DNA from: JABDIY01 sp041576015
Lineage (GTDB): Bacteria > Actinomycetota > Acidimicrobiia > Acidimicrobiales > SZUA-35
Reading direction: 5' to 3'
DNA: 6,472 nt
Assembly: GCA_041576015.1 (NCBI GenBank)
Contig: JBFGLT010000161.1
Coordinates: 1 to 6,472, forward strand
Numbering within the stretch: position 1 is the stretch's first letter; each line of letters begins with the position of its first letter. Shown here piece by piece: positions 1 through 5,840 of this stretch. Under the pieces are notes generated by a model that was not told where the DNA came from, ran no database searches, and saw only the letters and a list, made by a program, of their open reading frames with translations. The position numbers and the translations under genes are program-made.

Positions 1-1363
1 CGCCCTGGCGCGAGCGAGGGCCGAACTCGTCGACGATCCCGGGGACGCCCGCGCCACCGAGATCGAGGGCGTGTCGATCGACTCACGATCTGTTCGTGCC
101 GGTGACCTGTTCGTGCCCATCGTGGCCGATCGTGACGGCCACGATTTCATCCCCGCTGCTGCCGCCGCCGGTGCAGTCGCCTGCCTCGTCGCCAACGAGC
201 GTCTGTCCGGCCACCGAACCGTTACGGACCCCGACGGGCAGCCCCTCGCCGTCATTTCGGTGGATGACACGTCGCGGGCGCTTCTTCACCTCGGCCGGGC
301 GGCCCGCCGCCGCCTGCACGCGACCGTGGTCGGGATTACCGGCAGCGTCGGCAAGACCTCGGTGAAAGACCTCCTCGGTGCCATCGGAGCCGCCCACGTC
401 GTCACCCACGCAAACGTCGCCTCATTCAACAACGAACTCGGTGTGCCGTTGACCCTGCTCTCGGCACCCGAGGATGCCCGCCTGGTCGTCACCGAGATGG
501 GGGCGAGGAACATCGGGCACATCGCCCTGCTCTGTGAGATCGCCCGGCCGACCATCGGGGTCGTAACCGCAGTTGCCGCCGTTCACACCGAGCTGTTCGG
601 TTCCCTCCACCAGGTCGCCGTGGCCAAGGGGGAGCTGCTCGAGGCGCTGCCGCCCGACGGTGTCGCCGTCGTCAACAACGACGATGAGCTCGTGCGGGCG
701 ATGGTGTCGAGGGCGGCGACCAGCCGGATCCTGACCTATGGACGGTCGAGGGCCGAGGTGGTGTTCGAAGAGGTCGAGGTGGGACCGGACCTCCATCCGA
801 CCTTCATGCTGAGAACGCCGATCGGAGCCGATCGAGTCCGCCTCGGGGTGGCTGGTGCGCACATGGCCGCCAATGCGGCGGCAGCGGCTGCCGCCGCCGT
901 CGGAGCGGGTATCCCGTTTCCGGCCATCGTCGATGGCCTGACCTCGCCGATCATGTCGCCGCACCGTATGGACGTTCGCCGCTCGCCGTCGGGCGCGGTC
1001 GTCATCAACGACGCCTACAACGCCAACCCGACGTCGATGCGGGCAGGCCTGCGTGCACTCCTCGACGTCCGAGCTGATCGTCGAGTGGCGATTCTCGGTG
1101 TGATGGCCGAACTCGGCGACACCAGCGACGAGGACCACCGCGCCATCGCCGAGGAGGCGGCCGCAGCGGGGATCGTGGTCATCGCCGTGGGTACCCCCGA
1201 GTACGGACCGTCGGCCGAGCACGTTCCCGATCAGGCGGCAGCGATCCGAGCCGTCGGTACCCTCCATCCCACAGACGCGGTCCTCGTGAAGGGGAGTCGG
1301 GTCGCAGCTCTGGAGGGTGTAGCGGTCGAGCTGGCCGAGGAACAGCGGGCTGGCGATGACTGA
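1..1363 (+). CDS. murF: UDP-N-acetylmuramoyl-tripeptide--D-alanyl-D-alanine ligase, 5' end cut by window
   Basis: MurF adds the D-Ala-D-Ala dipeptide to UDP-MurNAc-tripeptide using ATP, the last cytoplasmic step of the peptidoglycan stem peptide. The reading frame is open to the left edge (first full codon at 2), and the residues before the GTG at 71 already look like the MurF N-terminal domain (GVSIDSRSVRAGDLFV motif). The true start therefore lies outside the window, probably only 10-20 codons away, and GTG 71 is internal. Visible family motifs, in order: ATP-binding P-loop GITGSVGKTS (332-361), FNNELGVP, the EMGARNIGHI segment, HTELFGS (from 584), the AKGEL lysine (626-628) that matches the carbamylated lysine of Mur ligases, HRMDV (from 962) and DAYNANP (1010-1030). 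About 453 residues are visible, close to a full-length MurF. It overlaps menA by 8 nt. No mraY or murD follows, so this end of the gene is not in a classical division/cell-wall cluster order. Confidence 0.95.
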   Translation, partial: ALARARAELVDDPGDARATEIEGVSIDSRSVRAGDLFVPIVADRDGHDFIPAAAAAGAVACLVANERLSGHRTVTDPDGQPLAVISVDDTSRALLHLGRAARRRLHATVVGITGSVGKTSVKDLLGAIGAAHVVTHANVASFNNELGVPLTLLSAPEDARLVVTEMGARNIGHIALLCEIARPTIGVVTAVAAVHTELFGSLHQVAVAKGELLEALPPDGVAVVNNDDELVRAMVSRAATSRILTYGRSRAEVVFEEVEVGPDLHPTFMLRTPIGADRVRLGVAGAHMAANAAAAAAAAVGAGIPFPAIVDGLTSPIMSPHRMDVRRSPSGAVVINDAYNANPTSMRAGLRALLDVRADRRVAILGVMAELGDTSDEDHRAIAEEAAAAGIVVIAVGTPEYGPSAEHVPDQAAAIRAVGTLHPTDAVLVKGSRVAALEGVAVELAEEQRAGDD

Positions 1364-2243
1364 TGGGGTTGGGGGCAACATCTGGGTGCTCGGTGCACGC
1401 CCGAAGACCCTGCCGGCGGCGATCGTGCCGGTGATGGTGGGCACTGCGGCGGCGGTGGGGGAGGGTCGCGGGCTGTCGGTGTGGCGGGCGCTGGCTGCCG
1501 GCGTTGTCGCCCTCGCCCTGCAGGTCGCGACCAACTACGTGAATGACTACGCCGACGGGGAGCGGGGCACCGATCTCCACCGTGTTGGTCCGGTGCGGCT
1601 GGTGGCCTCCGGATTGGCGAGTGCCGACGAGGTCAAAGCAGCTGCCGCGTTGTCGTTCATCGTGGCGGCGATTGCCGGTGTCGCACTCTCGATCGCCGTC
1701 GGACCCGAACTGCTCGTGGTCGGCGCCGCCTCCATGGCCGCCGGCTGGGCCTACACCGGGGGCCCGCGACCCTATGGCTACCGGGGACTCGGCGAGGTCT
1801 TCGTCTTCGTGTTCTTCGGGCTGGTGGCGACGGTCGGATCGACCTATGTCCAGATCGAGCGCATCACGTTGCTGTCGGTGCTCTGTTCTGTCGCCGTCGG
1901 CTGTCTTGCCGTCGCCTTGCTCGTGGTCAACAACCTCCGCGATCTCCCGTACGACGAGGACGCCGGCAAGAGAACACTCGCCGTGCGGATCGGTGATGAG
2001 CGAACCCGTGAGTTGTTCGTGGGGCTGATCCTGATCTCGGCTCTGGCGGTCGTGGGGGCGGCTGTCCTCCGATGGCCGGCCATCCTCGGGCTTGTGGGCC
2101 TGGCGGCGGCGATCGGTCCTGCTCGCAGCGTTCTCGACGGACTGCTAGGTGAGTCCCTCATCCCCGTGCTCGGCGAGACCGGGCGCGCCCAACTGGCGAC
2201 CGGTGTCGCCTTGTCGCTCGGGCTCGTGCTCGGCGGCATCTGA
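1356..2243 (+). CDS. menA: 1,4-dihydroxy-2-naphthoate polyprenyltransferase (MenA)
   Basis: MenA is an integral membrane UbiA-superfamily prenyltransferase. It attaches the polyprenyl side chain to 1,4-dihydroxy-2-naphthoate, giving demethylmenaquinone for the respiratory chain. The 295-residue product has the family's normal length. It opens with the MenA-type segment WVLGARPKTLPAAIVPVMVG. The first Asp-rich motif is NDYADGERGTD (N63, D64, D67, D73), followed by RVGPVRLVASG. The second is NNLRDLPYDED (D196, D200) followed by GKRTLAVRIG. These acidic residues bind Mg-diphosphate in the family. The rest is a run of hydrophobic stretches consistent with 8-9 membrane helices. ATG 1356 was chosen because it lies just before the conserved N-terminus. 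It overlaps the murF stop by 8 nt, which suggests translational coupling; no strong Shine-Dalgarno is seen (GAGG lies about 15 nt upstream). Confidence 0.95.
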   Translation: MTDGVGGNIWVLGARPKTLPAAIVPVMVGTAAAVGEGRGLSVWRALAAGVVALALQVATNYVNDYADGERGTDLHRVGPVRLVASGLASADEVKAAAALSFIVAAIAGVALSIAVGPELLVVGAASMAAGWAYTGGPRPYGYRGLGEVFVFVFFGLVATVGSTYVQIERITLLSVLCSVAVGCLAVALLVVNNLRDLPYDEDAGKRTLAVRIGDERTRELFVGLILISALAVVGAAVLRWPAILGLVGLAAAIGPARSVLDGLLGESLIPVLGETGRAQLATGVALSLGLVLGGI

Positions 2244-2300
2244 GGCCCGACCGGTCCTCGCCAGCCCGCTTTTGCTCAATGGCGTGCCGATTCGGGCCGA

Positions 2301-3230
2301 TTGGAAGTCGTGGCCGGTTCCCAACCCAGCCCCAAGCGGCGGAAACGTCGGTCCGCGGCGCCGTCGCCGGCGCCTGCCCCGTCGCGGATCCGCAACGAGC
2401 GCCAGCAGCGGATCGTCGAAACCGTCGAGGGGTTCGAATCGGTCGTCAGCAGCGGGGCGGCCCTCTCGTCGGTCCATGGCGTCTGGGTTCTGACCGGCCT
2501 GGCAACCCTCGGCATCGGCGTGGGAGTCCTGACCGCCGGTCCCGACTCCGACCTCGCCGCGTCGCTTCTCCGCACCTACCGGTCGCTCGGGTACGGAGTC
2601 GGCCTCTTGACGCTGCTCACGACGGTGCTGGCGCTGGTTTGGGCCGTCCAGGCGTCACTCAACGTACCCCGACTGGCTCGGGCGATTCAGTTCGGCCAGT
2701 TCGGCATCTTTGCCCGCCATATGCCTGCACTGATGGTGGGAGGGGTCTTGATCGGGCTGGCCCCGGGTTTCGAGGAGTTCGAGCGTCTGTTGCGACTCGT
2801 CGGCGGCGTGCTGGTGATGTGGGGGGTCCTGCTACCGGCCGGACTGGGTCACGGCGCGCTCCAGATGCTCTGGCGCACGTCGGCCGCGGGCAGGGCCGCC
2901 AACGGGTCGACGAACCGGTACGCCACCGTGTGGTTCGTCGGTGTCGTGGCATTCTGCTACGCGTCGACGGCTGCGGAGTACCTCGGCGACCTCAGCGTCG
3001 CCGCTCAGGGGTTTCTGGCGGTGGTGGCAGGATTGGGGATGGTGAGCGCGGCGCTCTCCGCCCTCCGGCTGGTCCCGGCCATCGCAACGCGGCAGGAAGA
3101 ACGGCTGGGGCTCATCCTCGGCAGCTTCGGCGACGACGAGCCGGGTGAACATCAGCCCGTGACCGCCCAGCAGATCGATGACGCCTGGAAGGCCTCCAGC
3201 GACCTGTTCACCGTCGACGGGAGCCACTGA
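2301..3230 (+). CDS. Uncharacterised multi-pass membrane protein
   Basis: I do not recognise a family. The product is about 309 residues from TTG 2301, or 306 from GTG 2310. No other start codon exists in this frame after the menA stop, which lies in the same frame, and neither candidate has a convincing Shine-Dalgarno. Residues 1-35 are basic and Pro/Ala-rich (KRRKRR at 12-17), probably disordered and cytoplasmic. Hydrophobic segments follow at about 60-80, 97-117, 141-156, 164-184, 207-225 and 231-258, so five or six membrane helices. The C-terminal 50 residues are hydrophilic and acidic. Codon use with high G/C at third positions supports this frame over the Arg-rich overlapping frames. 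It sits 57 nt after menA and 54 nt before the J-domain gene. A role linked to either neighbour is possible but nothing in the sequence shows it. Confidence 0.8.
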   Translation: MEVVAGSQPSPKRRKRRSAAPSPAPAPSRIRNERQQRIVETVEGFESVVSSGAALSSVHGVWVLTGLATLGIGVGVLTAGPDSDLAASLLRTYRSLGYGVGLLTLLTTVLALVWAVQASLNVPRLARAIQFGQFGIFARHMPALMVGGVLIGLAPGFEEFERLLRLVGGVLVMWGVLLPAGLGHGALQMLWRTSAAGRAANGSTNRYATVWFVGVVAFCYASTAAEYLGDLSVAAQGFLAVVAGLGMVSAALSALRLVPAIATRQEERLGLILGSFGDDEPGEHQPVTAQQIDDAWKASSDLFTVDGSH

Positions 3231-3247
3231 ACGCCGGCGCCAGGTGT

Positions 3248-3263
3248 CACGGCTCGGGCCGTG
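3248..3263 (+). terminator. Small hairpin between membrane-protein and J-domain genes
   Basis: The arms CACGGC (3248-3253) and GCCGTG (3258-3263) are perfectly complementary around the 4-nt loop TCGG, and two G-T wobble pairs can extend the base. It lies 18 nt after the stop at 3230 and about 20 nt before the next start. There is no T-run after it, only GTTCCGT, so it may be a weak terminator or attenuator, or simply a GC-rich coincidence. Confidence 0.3.
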
Positions 3264-3284
3264 GTTCCGTAGGCTCGTGGGCAA

Positions 3285-3938
3285 GTGGCTACTCACTACG
3301 ACGTCCTCGGCGTACCCCGATCTGCCTCGACGGAGACGATTCGTCGCGCCTACCACCGCCAAGCGCGTGCCTGGCATCCCGACCGTTTCGCCGGCCAGCC
3401 GCCCGACGATGCCGCTCGTGCCGAGGACACGATGCGGCGGATCAACGAAGCCTTTCGGATTCTCGGCGATCGGGATCGCCGCCGTGTCTATGACCGCTCG
3501 CTGGCCGGCGCTCCGGCGGTGGAGGGCGGGGTGTCGGTTCGCGACGGGGTGACCCGCGTCGATCCCCGCCTGCTCGACCCCGATGTGCTGACCGCTCGCC
3601 GGCACCGGCAGGAAGCGGTGATCAGCACGAGTCACTCGCGAATGATGAACCTGGTCCCGTGGGTCGGGTTCCTGTGCCTGCTGGCCGCCATCTTCATTTT
3701 CACCGCCTACGCCTCTCGCACGGACGGTCCGGCCGAGATCGAGGTGCCGGGGCCCGACATCGGCGTCCGGGCCAACGCCTGCGTCAGAATCATCGAGGGT
3801 CCGACGCTACTGGAGGTGCCCTGTGATCGGATCAACGACGGCCGGGTGATCGGGGCCCGCCTTCCCGACGGGGTCTGTCCGGCGCTGACCATCCGGGAGA
3901 TTTCGCTGGATGCCGACACGGTCGTCTGCCTGGGCTGA
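3285..3938 (+). CDS. Membrane-anchored J-domain (DnaJ-like) protein
   Basis: The product has 217 residues. Residues 3-72 form a J domain: THYDVLGV at the start, a basic helix II, the HPD tripeptide at 31-33 that stimulates the ATPase of Hsp70/DnaK, then INEAFRILGDRDRRRVYD. There are no Gly/Phe-rich, zinc-finger or CTD substrate-binding regions, so this is a class III (type C) J protein and not DnaJ. After a linker of about 45 residues there is one hydrophobic segment (about 123-142) and then a 72-residue tail with four cysteines (C166, C180, C198, C215). With the basic J domain inside, the tail would be extracytoplasmic, where the cysteines could form two disulfides; this topology is inferred. 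GTG 3285 gives the canonical J-domain N-terminus. Its Shine-Dalgarno is poor. TAGGCT at 3270-3275 fits a TAnnnT -10 placed for a leaderless or near-leaderless transcript, which is speculative. Confidence 0.88.
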   Translation: MATHYDVLGVPRSASTETIRRAYHRQARAWHPDRFAGQPPDDAARAEDTMRRINEAFRILGDRDRRRVYDRSLAGAPAVEGGVSVRDGVTRVDPRLLDPDVLTARRHRQEAVISTSHSRMMNLVPWVGFLCLLAAIFIFTAYASRTDGPAEIEVPGPDIGVRANACVRIIEGPTLLEVPCDRINDGRVIGARLPDGVCPALTIREISLDADTVVCLG

Positions 3939-3975
3939 CCGGTCGCTGAGCCTCGCCGGAGAATCTGACCTACGG

Positions 3976-4002
3976 TGTCCCTGCGGCACTCGGCCGTTCG
4001 TC
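3976..4002 (+). promoter_or_regulatory. Candidate ECF-type promoter upstream of the DGPF/sigma pair
   Basis: TGTCCC (3976-3981) and CGTC (3999-4002) are separated by 17 nt, the spacing expected for ECF sigma -35 and -10 elements; CGTC is a common ECF -10 core. It is positioned to drive the YCII-related gene at 4054 with a leader of about 45 nt, which would make the sigma operon autoregulated. From memory, and unchecked, reported ECF42 promoters have a TGTCGA-like -35; the match here is only partial. A TAnnnT -10 (TACGGT, 3971-3976) for the housekeeping sigma overlaps the same place. Confidence 0.3.
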
Positions 4003-4011
4003 GGTTGGATG

Positions 4012-4028
4012 ACCGGAACCGTTCCGGT
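4012..4028. repeat. Perfect 17-nt palindrome, operator-like, in the leader of the DGPF/sigma pair
   Basis: ACCGGAACCGTTCCGGT has 8-bp arms (4012-4019 and 4021-4028) around one central base. It lies about 10 nt after the candidate ECF -10 and 13 nt before the Shine-Dalgarno of the YCII-related gene. That is a typical place for a dimeric repressor site, or for an RNA hairpin if transcribed, although a 1-nt loop makes a short RNA hairpin less natural than a DNA operator. No regulator gene lies beside it. Confidence 0.5.
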
Positions 4029-4053
4029 ACGAAGTCCACAGGGAGCTCAGCCC

Positions 4054-4407
4054 ATGAAGTACGCACTTCTCCTCTACTCCGACCCGTCCCTCCAGCCCGA
4101 CTTCGGAACGCCCGAAATGGACGCCGAGATGAAGCAGTGGTTCAAGTTCACCGAAGACTTGATGGCCGCCGGACGCCATCTCGGCGGTGAAGCGCTCGTC
4201 GGTGTCGGATCGGCCACGACAGTGCGGGTACGTGACGGCAAGACGATCACGACCGACGGTCCTTTCGCCGAGACCAAGGAGACGCTCGGCGGCTTCTACC
4301 TGCTCGAGGCCGAGAGCCTCGATGAGGCGGTGGAGTGGGCCGAGCGGATCCCGCTCGTGCCTTACGGTTCGGTGGAGGTCCGGCCGCTGATGGAGATCCC
4401 CAGCTGA
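4054..4407 (+). CDS. YCII-related 'DGPF' domain protein, partner of ECF42 sigma factor
   Basis: The product is a 117-residue single-domain protein of the YCII-related (DGPF) family. It has the typical start MKYALLLYSD, a central GGEALVG segment, the diagnostic DGPF tetrapeptide at 68-71 followed by AETKETLGGFYLLE, and a C-terminal EVRPLMEIP strand. The fold is a small dimeric alpha/beta barrel related to ferredoxin-like domains. No enzymatic reaction is established for this branch. ATG 4054 is preceded by GGGAG (4041-4045) at good spacing, and upstream in-frame codons do not resemble the family. The sigma gene starts at or just before its stop. Genes for DGPF proteins beside ECF42 sigma factors are a known conserved arrangement, and the DGPF gene is thought to be a target or functional partner of the sigma factor. 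No membrane segment or signal peptide is visible. Confidence 0.92.
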   Translation: MKYALLLYSDPSLQPDFGTPEMDAEMKQWFKFTEDLMAAGRHLGGEALVGVGSATTVRVRDGKTITTDGPFAETKETLGGFYLLEAESLDEAVEWAERIPLVPYGSVEVRPLMEIPS

Positions 4408-5627
4408 ACATCCGGCCTTCCCCGGTCGATCACGCCTTTCGCACGGAGTGGACCCCGCTGGTGGCGACGCTCGTGCGGGAGACGGGGAGCCTCGAGCTGG
4501 CCGAGGATGCCGTCGGGGAGGCGTTCGTCGAGGCTGCCACACGGTGGCGTCGCGACGGCCCACCCGACTCGCCCGGAGCCTGGCTGTTGACCACTGCGAG
4601 GCGCCGGGTGATCGATCGGGTTCGTCGGGATCGACGGTTTGCTGTCCGCATGCCACTGCTGGCCGCCGAGCGGCCACCCCCCACCCGGATTCAGCTTCGT
4701 GACGATCAGCTGGCCCTGATCGCCGGCTGTGTCCATCCCGCCATCAACGGTGAAGCACAGGTTGCCCTGACGCTGCGGTATGTGTGCGGGCTGACGACCG
4801 AGCAGATCGCCCGGGCGTTTCTGGTTCCGACCGAGACGATGAAGAAGCGGCTCACGCGGGCCAAGAAGAAGATCGCCGAGGCCGGAATTCCCTTCGAAGT
4901 ACCCGAACCGGGACGGATCGGGGAGCGGCTCGGGTCGATCTGCGGGGTCATCTATGCGGTGTTCTCCGAGGGGTACGCCAGCACGGCGGGCACGGCCTTG
5001 ATCCGCGGGTCGCTGTGCGACGAGGCGGCCTGGCTGTCCGCACTCCTGAGCGAACTGGTTCCCGACGACAGCGAGGTCCACGGTCTGGCCGCGCTCGTGC
5101 TCTTGACCGATGCTCGCCGGTATGCCCGCATCGACGCCGATGGCCTCCCGGTGCTGCTCGAAGACCAGGACCGGGGGCGTTGGGATCGGGAGAAGATCGA
5201 TCGAGGTCTGCATCACCTGCGCCGAGCGGTCACGCTGCCGGGTGCTGGCCCGTACCAGCTGCTGGCCTCGATCGCTGCGCTCCATGCCGAGGCGCCGTCG
5301 GTCGAGGAGACGCCGTGGCTGTCGATCGCCGACCTGTACAACGCCCTGATCGAGCTGCACGACACCGCGGTGTTGCGCCTGAACCGGGCGGCCGCGCTCT
5401 CGTGGGTGGAGGGCCCGGCCGTCGGGCTAGAACTGATGGAGGAGCTGGCCGGCGAACTCGCCGGGTACTCGTACTACCACTCGGCCCGGGCGTCGCTCCT
5501 GGCCCGATCGGGACGCACCACCCTCGCCGTCGAGGCCTACCGCACCGCCATCAACACGTGTGCGAACACCGCCGAGATCGAGTGGATGCGACGGCGCGTG
5601 GCCGAGCTCGAGCCCAGGAGTCCCTGA
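4404..5627 (+). CDS. ECF42-type RNA polymerase sigma factor with long C-terminal extension
   Basis: From CTG 4404 the product has 407 residues. Region sigma2 is about residues 8-78 (LAEDAVGEAFVEAATRW, then DSPGAWLLTTARRRVIDRVR). Region sigma4 is about 100-160 (DDQLALIAGCVHPAI, LTLRYVCGLTTEQIARAFLV, helix-turn-helix, RLTRAKKKI). The remaining 240 residues are the extension typical of ECF42: a DUF6596-like part (VFSEGYAST at 186-194, LLTDARRYAR, LLEDQDRGRWD at 251-261) and a TPR-like helical part (GPYQL, LNRAAAL, HSARASLLARSGR). Usual family residues NEGY read SEGY here. There is no anti-sigma gene alongside; the extension is known to be needed for activity in ECF42. Start: no ATG/GTG/TTG exists between GTG 4335 and the sigma2 domain. 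CTG 4404 has GGAG (4392-4395) 8 nt upstream, forms a CTGA overlap with the previous stop and gives the expected N-terminus. GTG 4335 (430 residues) is the conventional alternative, also preceded by GAGG. Confidence 0.92.
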   Translation: MNIRPSPVDHAFRTEWTPLVATLVRETGSLELAEDAVGEAFVEAATRWRRDGPPDSPGAWLLTTARRRVIDRVRRDRRFAVRMPLLAAERPPPTRIQLRDDQLALIAGCVHPAINGEAQVALTLRYVCGLTTEQIARAFLVPTETMKKRLTRAKKKIAEAGIPFEVPEPGRIGERLGSICGVIYAVFSEGYASTAGTALIRGSLCDEAAWLSALLSELVPDDSEVHGLAALVLLTDARRYARIDADGLPVLLEDQDRGRWDREKIDRGLHHLRRAVTLPGAGPYQLLASIAALHAEAPSVEETPWLSIADLYNALIELHDTAVLRLNRAAALSWVEGPAVGLELMEELAGELAGYSYYHSARASLLARSGRTTLAVEAYRTAINTCANTAEIEWMRRRVAELEPRSP

Positions 5628-5650
5628 GCCTGCCAGAGGCTCTGAGCTCG
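5603..5650 (+). terminator. Large imperfect hairpin spanning the sigma-factor stop codon
   Basis: CGAGCTCGAGCC (5603-5614) can pair with GGCTCTGAGCTCG (5638-5650): 12 base pairs with a single bulged T. The 23-nt loop contains the stop codon (5625-5627). A smaller competing stem, GAGCCT (5626-5631) with AGGCTC (5637-5642), shares part of the 3' arm. No T-tract follows. It is a plausible factor-assisted terminator or mRNA 3'-end stabiliser for the DGPF/sigma transcript, not a textbook intrinsic terminator. Confidence 0.35.
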
Positions 5651-5656
5651 AACGGG

Positions 5657-5697
5657 GTTGCCGTGGACCTCATTGGACTGCTTTCGAACCCCTCGCG
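5657..5697 (-). repeat. Decayed partial copy of a tRNA 3' half (tRNA-Val-like relic)
   Basis: Positions 5657-5690 align with 5748-5776 at the 3' end of the neighbouring tRNA-Val, in the same orientation and offset by about 91 nt. There are 24 matches in 29 aligned positions plus one 5-nt gap, including the identical 9-mer CCGTGGACC, TGGACT and GAACC. CTCGC (5692-5696) matches the tRNA's anticodon-stem arm, so the similarity seems to run inward with a deletion. Read on the minus strand it contains GGTTCGAA, the T-loop consensus. It cannot fold as a complete tRNA. It could be a degenerate duplicated tRNA or the trace of an attachment site. Confidence 0.5.
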
Positions 5698-5709
5698 CCT
5701 GCAGCCGGA

Positions 5710-5732
5710 GAGTTTCGACGGAGTCGAAACTC
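5710..5732. terminator. Perfect 10-bp-arm inverted repeat downstream of tRNA-Val
   Basis: GAGTTTCGAC (5710-5719) and GTCGAAACTC (5723-5732) are exact reverse complements around the 3-nt spacer GGA. On the minus strand the hairpin begins 22 nt after the tRNA 3' end, so it may end tRNA transcription; it could also act on + strand read-through from the sigma operon. Neither side has a T-tract. The arms are less GC-rich than the surroundings, so the pairing is not a by-product of base composition. Confidence 0.5.
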
Positions 5733-5754
5733 CAACGAGCCCGAAGGGTTTCCG

Positions 5755-5828
5755 TGGACCGTACTGGACTTGAACCAGTGACCTCTCGCGTGTGAGGCGA
5801 GCGCTCTAGCCGGCTGAGCTAACGGTCC
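5755..5828 (-). tRNA. tRNA-Val (anticodon CAC)
   Basis: Read on the minus strand from 5828, the 74 nt form a complete cloverleaf. The acceptor stem GGACCGT pairs perfectly with ACGGTCC, with discriminator A. The D arm is GCTC / GAGC. The anticodon stem CTCGC / GCGAG encloses the loop CTCACAC, which gives anticodon CAC, reading GUG valine codons. The variable loop is AGGTC, and the T arm ACTGG / CCAGT encloses TTCAAGT. CCA is not encoded (CGG follows the discriminator), so it must be added after transcription. The gene is single, opposite in strand to all neighbouring genes, and transcribed towards the sigma-factor gene. GTG is a heavily used Val codon in such high-GC genomes. All stems are fully paired, so the gene looks functional. 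Open reading frames crossing it are artefacts. Confidence 0.97.
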
Positions 5829-5840
5829 CGAGGGGCCACA

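Noticed and set aside
875..897. Perfect 23-nt palindrome (11-bp arms) inside murF
   Set aside because: It is made of alternating GCG/GCC/GCA/GCT alanine codons in a poly-Ala helix; such codon runs give palindromes by themselves.
422..1534. Long minus-strand frame opposite murF/menA
   Set aside because: His/Arg/Asp-rich shadow of clear + strand genes, no motifs; the + strand products are unambiguous.
2244..2298. GGCCCGA/TCGGGCC inverted repeat between menA and the membrane-protein gene
   Set aside because: Only 7-bp GC-rich arms around a 41-nt loop; not convincing as a terminator.
2279..3148. Long + strand frame overlapping the membrane-protein gene
   Set aside because: The product is extremely Arg/Gly/Pro-rich without domains, and its codon third positions lack the GC bias of the frame at 2301-3230.
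4362..5360. Long minus-strand frame opposite the sigma factor gene
   Set aside because: Antisense shadow of a clear ECF42 sigma factor; no recognisable domain.
4784..5773. + strand frame running from inside the sigma gene into the tRNA
   Set aside because: Arg/Gly-rich out-of-frame reading that ends inside tRNA-Val; an artefact.
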